DNA from: Deltaproteobacteria bacterium
GTDB lineage: Bacteria; Desulfobacterota; SM23-61
DNA: 8,365 nt
Reading direction: 5' to 3'
NCBI GenBank assembly: GCA_026388915.1
Contig: JAPLIW010000820.1
Span: 1-8,365, forward strand
The notes under the pieces were generated by a model that saw only the letters and a list, made by a program, of their open reading frames with translations, was not told the DNA's origin and did no database searches. A program made the translations under genes and the position numbers. Below are positions 5,606 to 8,365 of the stretch, in pieces (positions within the stretch are counted from its first letter, which is position 1; every line of letters starts with the position of its first letter).

Positions 5606-6840
5606 ACGGCGATCTCACCGCTCATTAAACAGGGGAGTAGAAGGTCCCGGGCATTTTTCGATCTCGAATTCTGCAAATTTAGATTACTAATTTCTCGATA
5701 TATAGGGTCTTCAAAAACCTCAAACTCCCGAACGAGTGAGTTGGGGGGAATGATGATCTCTGTTTCCATAATCGCGCTCCGTGACAACTCTGTCTGGTTG
5801 GTAGCTCCACGCCCCATGCACGAAAAACGAGGCTCCCAAGCCATCATTGCCAAACCGAAATAATGTATACCCAGCTCGGCCTTTGGGCGCACGAGCGTTA
5901 TATGTGTATCGACGGTGCAGTTTTCAACCGGAGTTTTTAGCTGTGCTACCCGGCCAAGCGTACCTTCTCCGGTAGAGTTAACCAAAACATCTCCAACTCG
6001 CACCTGTCGGACTGACGAGAACTGCCTTGATTGATGCCGGCCTAAGGAAAGGTCTATCCTTCCATTTCGAACACATTTTTGATTAATGACTATTCCTTCG
6101 GCTTCGTCGTCATAGTCAGGAGCGATTCCTCGGTTAATATAATCAGTCAGTTCGGATAATGGTCTGCTTTTCCATCCCTCCGGTACGCCATTTATTATGC
6201 GCGTGTGTTCATAGCCCGGGAAGCGGAGGCGGACGAACCATTCCTTGTAAAGCAGCCGGGCCGATTCCTCCAGCAAGGCAATCCGCCGGAGGTTGTTTTC
6301 GATTAGGTCATCGTAGGCGGAGAGAGTGGAAGATATTTTTACTTGCTGGGAAATACTGGGCAAACTGACAGGAACATTCTCGAGGGTCGATTTTATAATG
6401 GTATCGAAGACGCCGCCAACAGCCTTTTGTAGCAGATAAGATATAGTATCTTTCATTAAATAGAAAAGATAGCCTTGATCAAGTTTGTTGGGATCTTTTG
6501 TCCTGAGTCCATAACATGACTGGTTAAAGGCCATATTCCGTCCACAAACAAGAACCTTCCCAACAGTACCCCTTGCGGATATGATGACATCACCTGCTTG
6601 AAGCAACTTGGTGTTAGAGTTCATGAGTCCGCTTTCTGTTATCGTTTTTTCGGTCTCATAAATTGTTTTATGATCACCAAAGTCAATAACCGAAGCCCAG
6701 GGTATATTCCCATTCCAATAATCAACGCGATCTGTTTTCGGAGTTCCTCCAAGGATTATCTCTATATAATTTCCAAGATTACTCATGACCGGACTATTTA
6801 AAATCCTCTCGAAACCATTTGCGGCTATATCACCCCTCAC
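5602..6840 (-). CDS. hsdS: Type I restriction-modification specificity subunit HsdS
   Basis: HsdS recognises the bipartite DNA target and positions HsdM and HsdR on it. The usual two-half architecture is visible (numbered from the GTG at 6840). The first target-recognition domain spans about 20-165, with GGTPKT at 31-36 and GDVIISARGTVGK at 83-95. The central conserved helix covers 161-205 (SISQQVKISSTLSAYDDLIE, then LLYKEWFVRLRFPG). The second domain spans about 223-365, with GDVLVNSTGEGTLGRV at 283-298. The distal conserved helix ends in RDLLLPCLMSGEI. The length of 412 residues is normal. The start is uncertain. GTG at 6840 has no Shine-Dalgarno and lies in a decayed repeat hairpin. ATG at 6786 (MSNLGNYIEIILGGTPKT) puts the family's first motif right at the N-terminus and may be the true start, though its AGAGG is distant. 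The stop overlaps the hsdR start (ATGA). Confidence 0.92.
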   Translation of the reverse strand: MRGDIAANGFERILNSPVMSNLGNYIEIILGGTPKTDRVDYWNGNIPWASVIDFGDHKTIYETEKTITESGLMNSNTKLLQAGDVIISARGTVGKVLVCGRNMAFNQSCYGLRTKDPNKLDQGYLFYLMKDTISYLLQKAVGGVFDTIIKSTLENVPVSLPSISQQVKISSTLSAYDDLIENNLRRIALLEESARLLYKEWFVRLRFPGYEHTRIINGVPEGWKSRPLSELTDYINRGIAPDYDDEAEGIVINQKCVRNGRIDLSLGRHQSRQFSSVRQVRVGDVLVNSTGEGTLGRVAQLKTPVENCTVDTHITLVRPKAELGIHYFGLAMMAWEPRFSCMGRGATNQTELSRSAIMETEIIIPPNSLVREFEVFEDPIYREISNLNLQNSRSKNARDLLLPCLMSGEIAV

Positions 6841-7038
6841 TACGCGACGGATTTGTCTTTATGTGTTTTCCCTTGCTTTGCCGGCCTAAAATCAATGGCC
6901 GCTCTGGGGCGATAATGATGCCTGAATATGAATCGATTATCGTCCCGTAGGGACGTTTTGAATTTAGGCAGGCCATTTAGGGCCTGCTATCTATCCATCA
7001 ATCCGTCCATACCCAACGTCGCTTAGCGACGTATGATA
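6834..7038. repeat. Composite hairpin unit 1 (degenerate)
   Basis: The left outer hairpin is at 6834-6850 and is degraded (5 of 7 arm pairs). It overlaps the candidate GTG start of hsdS. It is followed by GACGGATTTGT at 6846-6856, the same word as in unit 3 at 7370-7380. Module A is decayed: TTGCCGGCCTAAAATCA at 6878-6894 and a weak GGCCGCTCTGGGGCG. Module B is well kept: CGTCCCGTAGGGACG at 6941-6955, then GAATTTA, then the GGCAGGCC...GGCCTGC hairpin ending at 6987. The right outer hairpin is ACGTCGCT-T-AGCGACGT at 7016-7032, followed by ATGATA. Confidence 0.7.
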
Positions 7039-7111
7039 TCGACCGCCTGGAAATGATGCCCGCCCCATAAACCCGCGCCGTTGTATCCCATTAATAACCG
7101 CCGACCAATTT

Positions 7112-7223
7112 GCCGGCCTTGAAAGACCGGCCTAAATTCATACGTCGCTCTGCGGCGGTAATGGTGCAACGCATTAATGCCCCATCGGGGCGATATGAAT
7201 TTAGGCCGGCTATTTATGGCCGG
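7112..7223. repeat. A-B inverted hairpin pair of unit 2
   Basis: Module A has hairpin GCCGGCCTT-GA-AAGACCGGC at 7112-7131 (one wobble-compatible mismatch), then CTAAATTCA, then CGTCGC-TCT-GCGGCG at 7143-7157. After 21 nt comes module B in reverse orientation: GCCCC-ATC-GGGGC at 7179-7191, GAATTTA, then a CCGGC...GCCGG hairpin ending at 7223. The pair is inverted around its centre, as in bacterial BIMEs. No convincing left outer hairpin is visible for this unit. Confidence 0.8.
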
Positions 7224-7259
7224 TTACAAATGGTTGGATCCCAATCCCCCCAAAAAACC

Positions 7260-7288
7260 CCGTCGCGTCGCGACGGTTGAAATCAACC
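7260..7288. repeat. Two abutting hairpins, right border of unit 2
   Basis: CCGTCGC-GTC-GCGACGG at 7260-7276 is a perfect hairpin with 7-bp arms. It overlaps by two bases a second perfect hairpin, GGTTGA-AA-TCAACC at 7275-7288. The first matches the outer-hairpin class seen at 7016-7032 and 7358-7374. The second is unique in the array. The flank on the module B side carries GGATCCCAATCC at 7236-7247, repeated at 7544-7555 in unit 3. Confidence 0.7.
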
Positions 7289-7357
7289 CACCGTGGCCGG
7301 GCCATGGCCACCCTGGATTATATGCGGCTCACCCCACCACCAACCAACAAAAATCAC

Positions 7358-7374
7358 CCGTCACGACGTGACGG
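7358..7374. repeat. Outer hairpin, left border of unit 3
   Basis: CCGTCAC-GAC-GTGACGG is a perfect 7-bp-arm hairpin. The following GGATTTGTGTTTAT is nearly identical to the sequence after the decayed hairpin at 6834-6850. This ties the two into one repeat class, even though the hsdS-proximal copy is damaged. Confidence 0.7.
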
Positions 7375-7420
7375 ATTTGTGTTTATTGTATTACCGTTTA
7401 CCGATTACCCGCTACCCATT

Positions 7421-7532
7421 GCCGGCCATAAATGACCGGCCTAAATTCAAACGCCGCTCTGCGGCAATATTGGGGCCATCAATCAACGTCCCATCAGGAC
7501 GGCATGATTTTAGCAGGTCATTTATGGCCTGC
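7421..7532. repeat. A-B inverted hairpin pair of unit 3
   Basis: Module A is GCCGGCCAT-AA-ATGACCGGC at 7421-7440, CTAAATTCA, then GCCGC-TCT-GCGGC at 7453-7465. Module B is a CGTCC...GGACG hairpin at 7487-7501, then GCAGGTCAT-TT-ATGGCCTGC at 7513-7532. The spacing matches unit 2 (both pairs are 112 nt long). Several arm positions differ between copies but keep pairing, or allow a G-T wobble, which suggests that the structure is maintained rather than the sequence. Confidence 0.8.
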
Positions 7533-7572
7533 CACCAATGCCCGGATCCCAATCCATCCACCCAAAAACGCG

Positions 7573-7596
7573 CGGTCCGTAGCGACGTACGATACC
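7573..7596. repeat. Degenerate outer hairpin, right border of unit 3, beside the transposase stop
   Basis: TAGCGACGTACGATA at 7580-7594 matches TAGCGACGTATGATA at 7024-7038 in unit 1 with one change. The left arm has decayed, so the hairpin is weak. It lies 14-16 nt from the transposase stop codon and marks the gene-proximal limit of the array. Confidence 0.55.
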
Positions 7597-7609
7597 CTCA
7601 TAATCATCC

Positions 7610-8056
7610 CTACACATACCGCTCGTCATATTCGATTCCGTGTTTTTGGAGGAAGGCCAAATATTCCTCCTGGAAGGTCTTGGCTCGGTGGTGCTCCTCC
7701 TGTCCCTGGATGTAACGGACGATATCGGAAATCTGGGATTTGCTGACTGTGAATGCTCCGTACCCATCCTGCCAGGCGAATCCTCGCATCTCCGGAAATG
7801 TTTCATGAATCCACTTGGAAGAGCCGCCTTTGAGCAACTGTACCATTTTGCTCAAGGCCATGGCCGGCGGAGCCATGAGTAAAATATGAATATGGTCCTC
7901 CGTCCCCCCGACACATAAAGCTTTCAATTTATTTTCCCGGGCTATCCCGCCGAGAAAGGCCCAAATTCGCTCCCTCACCTCCTTCTTGATAAAATGCTCC
8001 CGATTTTTAGTGCTGAAAACAAGGTGATAATGGAGAGAGGCATAAGTATTGGCCAT
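7610..8056 (-). CDS. REP-associated tyrosine transposase (IS200/Y1 family)
   Basis: This is a 148-residue single-strand DNA nicking and joining enzyme of the Y1_Tnp (HUH) fold. It opens with the family's typical start, Y-SLHYHLVFSTKNR. The metal-binding HUH motif is EDHIHILL (His55 and His57). The W-Q-DGYGAF block is at 95-102. The likely catalytic tyrosine is Tyr115 in VRYIQGQEEHHR. The tail KHGIEYDERYV is the usual end, so the gene looks complete and of normal length. It starts 3 nt after the hsdM stop with no strong ribosome binding site, so translational coupling to hsdM is likely. The sequence after its stop is a dense hairpin array, the classic surroundings of this family, whose members act on REP hairpins. 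Inference: the gene and array entered an hsd operon and now ride on its transcript. No tnpB partner is present. Confidence 0.92.
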   Translation of the reverse strand: MANTYASLHYHLVFSTKNREHFIKKEVRERIWAFLGGIARENKLKALCVGGTEDHIHILLMAPPAMALSKMVQLLKGGSSKWIHETFPEMRGFAWQDGYGAFTVSKSQISDIVRYIQGQEEHHRAKTFQEEYLAFLQKHGIEYDERYV

Positions 8057-8059
8057 ACC

Positions 8060-8365
8060 CTAAATCCCCAACTCTTCAAAATTCCGCTGAATCTTTTTAG
8101 ACAGTTGGGCCGCGTCCTCATTAAGGTTGGCTAATTCGGTGTGGATTTCCCGCATGGCCTCCTCGAAATCGAACCCGTCATCCTCTTCCTGCGGCGCGAC
8201 GCCTACATAACGCCCTGGCGTCAGACTCCAATCGTTGGCCTCGATCTCCTTGCGGTCCACCAGTTTGACCAAGCCTTCAACGTTGGCCAGCCTCGCCTCA
8301 GGGAAGCGGGTTTGCAGCCAGACAATCTGTCTATGGAAATAGGCGGCCTGCTTAAGCTGCTCCAC
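8060..8365 (-). CDS. hsdM: Type I restriction-modification DNA methyltransferase subunit HsdM, C-terminal part (runs off the window)
   Basis: HsdM is the N6-adenine methyltransferase subunit of type I restriction-modification systems. It pairs with HsdS to methylate the bipartite target site and is needed for HsdR to assemble. Only the last 101 residues lie in the window, and the frame is open at the right edge. The catalytic NPPF-type motif would be upstream and is not visible. What is visible is the typical HsdM tail: a W-SLTPGRYVGVA stretch near residues 46-57, an acidic EEDDGFDFEE segment, then a helical end (IHTELANLN...LSKKIQRNFEELGI) of the kind that contacts HsdS. The stop is TAG at 8060-8062. 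It is followed after 3 nt by the transposase start, and the partner hsdS and hsdR genes lie further downstream on the same strand. The family call is firm; completeness upstream cannot be judged. Confidence 0.93.
   Translation of the reverse strand: MEQLKQAAYFHRQIVWLQTRFPEARLANVEGLVKLVDRKEIEANDWSLTPGRYVGVAPQEEDDGFDFEEAMREIHTELANLNEDAAQLSKKIQRNFEELGI

Larger units (their letters stand above)
6841..7609. repeat. Hairpin (REP/BIME-like) array between the Y1 transposase gene and hsdS
   Basis: This 770-bp stretch has no convincing coding sequence but is full of GC-rich hairpins. They form three composite units in the order outer hairpin, module A, module B, outer hairpin. Module A is a GCCGG-type hairpin, then TAAATTCA, then a CGCTCTGCG hairpin. 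Module B is the same design inverted: a GC hairpin, GAATTTA, then a GGCCGG or GGCAGG hairpin. Units 2 and 3 share GGATCCCAATCC 13 nt after module B. Units 1 and 3 share GACGGATTTGT just inside the left outer hairpin. Adjacency to a REP-associated transposase makes these its likely substrates. On the transcript the array would separate hsdM and the transposase from hsdS and hsdR by many stem-loops. Confidence 0.85.

Noticed and set aside
6841..7609. Possible CRISPR array
   Set aside because: The repeats are palindromic hairpin modules with diverged copies and non-uniform spacing. There are no regular identical repeats with unique spacers, and no cas gene is present.
7177..7746. Plus-strand open frames across the hairpin array
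   Set aside because: They run through repeats and into the antisense strand of the transposase gene, and their products are proline- and histidine-rich with no domain.
7610..8056. Reading the transposase as an IS605-type element with RNA-guided TnpB
   Set aside because: No tnpB-like frame is present on either strand, and the hairpin array and protein features fit the REP-associated subgroup instead.

Overview
The window is an accessory, defence-type region. Every gene I can support reads on the minus strand, so transcription runs from high to low coordinates. The base composition is moderate in GC. The short intergenic palindromes (the CGTCATTCCGGCGAAAGCCGG type and the GGGGAGAGGG type) are common in Desulfobacterota and other proteobacteria. 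A deltaproteobacterial or syntroph-like anaerobe is my best guess, but no housekeeping marker fixes the taxon.

Layout in the direction of transcription: (1) 8365-8060 is the C-terminal end of a type I DNA methyltransferase, HsdM. (2) 8056-7610 is a complete REP-associated (IS200-like) Y1 tyrosine transposase that starts 3 nt after the hsdM stop. (3) 7609-6841 is a 770-bp non-coding array of hairpins. It resolves into three copies of a composite unit: outer hairpin, two-hairpin module A, inverted module B, outer hairpin. (4) 6840-5602 is the specificity subunit hsdS and 5605-2408 is the motor/nuclease subunit hsdR, overlapping by ATGA. Together these form a type I restriction-modification operon split between hsdM and hsdS by the transposase and its presumed repeats.

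Downstream of hsdR is a graveyard of defence-type fragments. A 44-codon tail (2307-2173) resembles the C-terminus of a site-specific DNA methyltransferase. It is followed by a YhcG/DUF1016 N-terminal domain cut off at 124 residues (2170-1796) and an unidentified coding-looking fragment (1809-1641). Two intact small genes come next: a pRiA4b ORF-3-like protein with zinc-binding ends (1640-990) and a DUF6398 protein (945-475).

The left end (48-463) is a non-autonomous insertion with 24-bp terminal inverted repeats (one mismatch) and an exact 10-bp flanking direct repeat. It lies one base beyond the DUF6398 stop codon. Inside it are nested older repeats, apparently elements inserted into elements. 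Beyond it, at positions 8-6, a well-placed Shine-Dalgarno and ATG suggest that another minus-strand gene starts and runs off the window.

The most notable signals are the nested insertion with its target duplication, the triplicated four-part hairpin unit beside a Y1 transposase inside an hsd operon, and two perfect 25- and 27-nt DNA palindromes that encode the two TLSR motifs of the DUF1016 domain.
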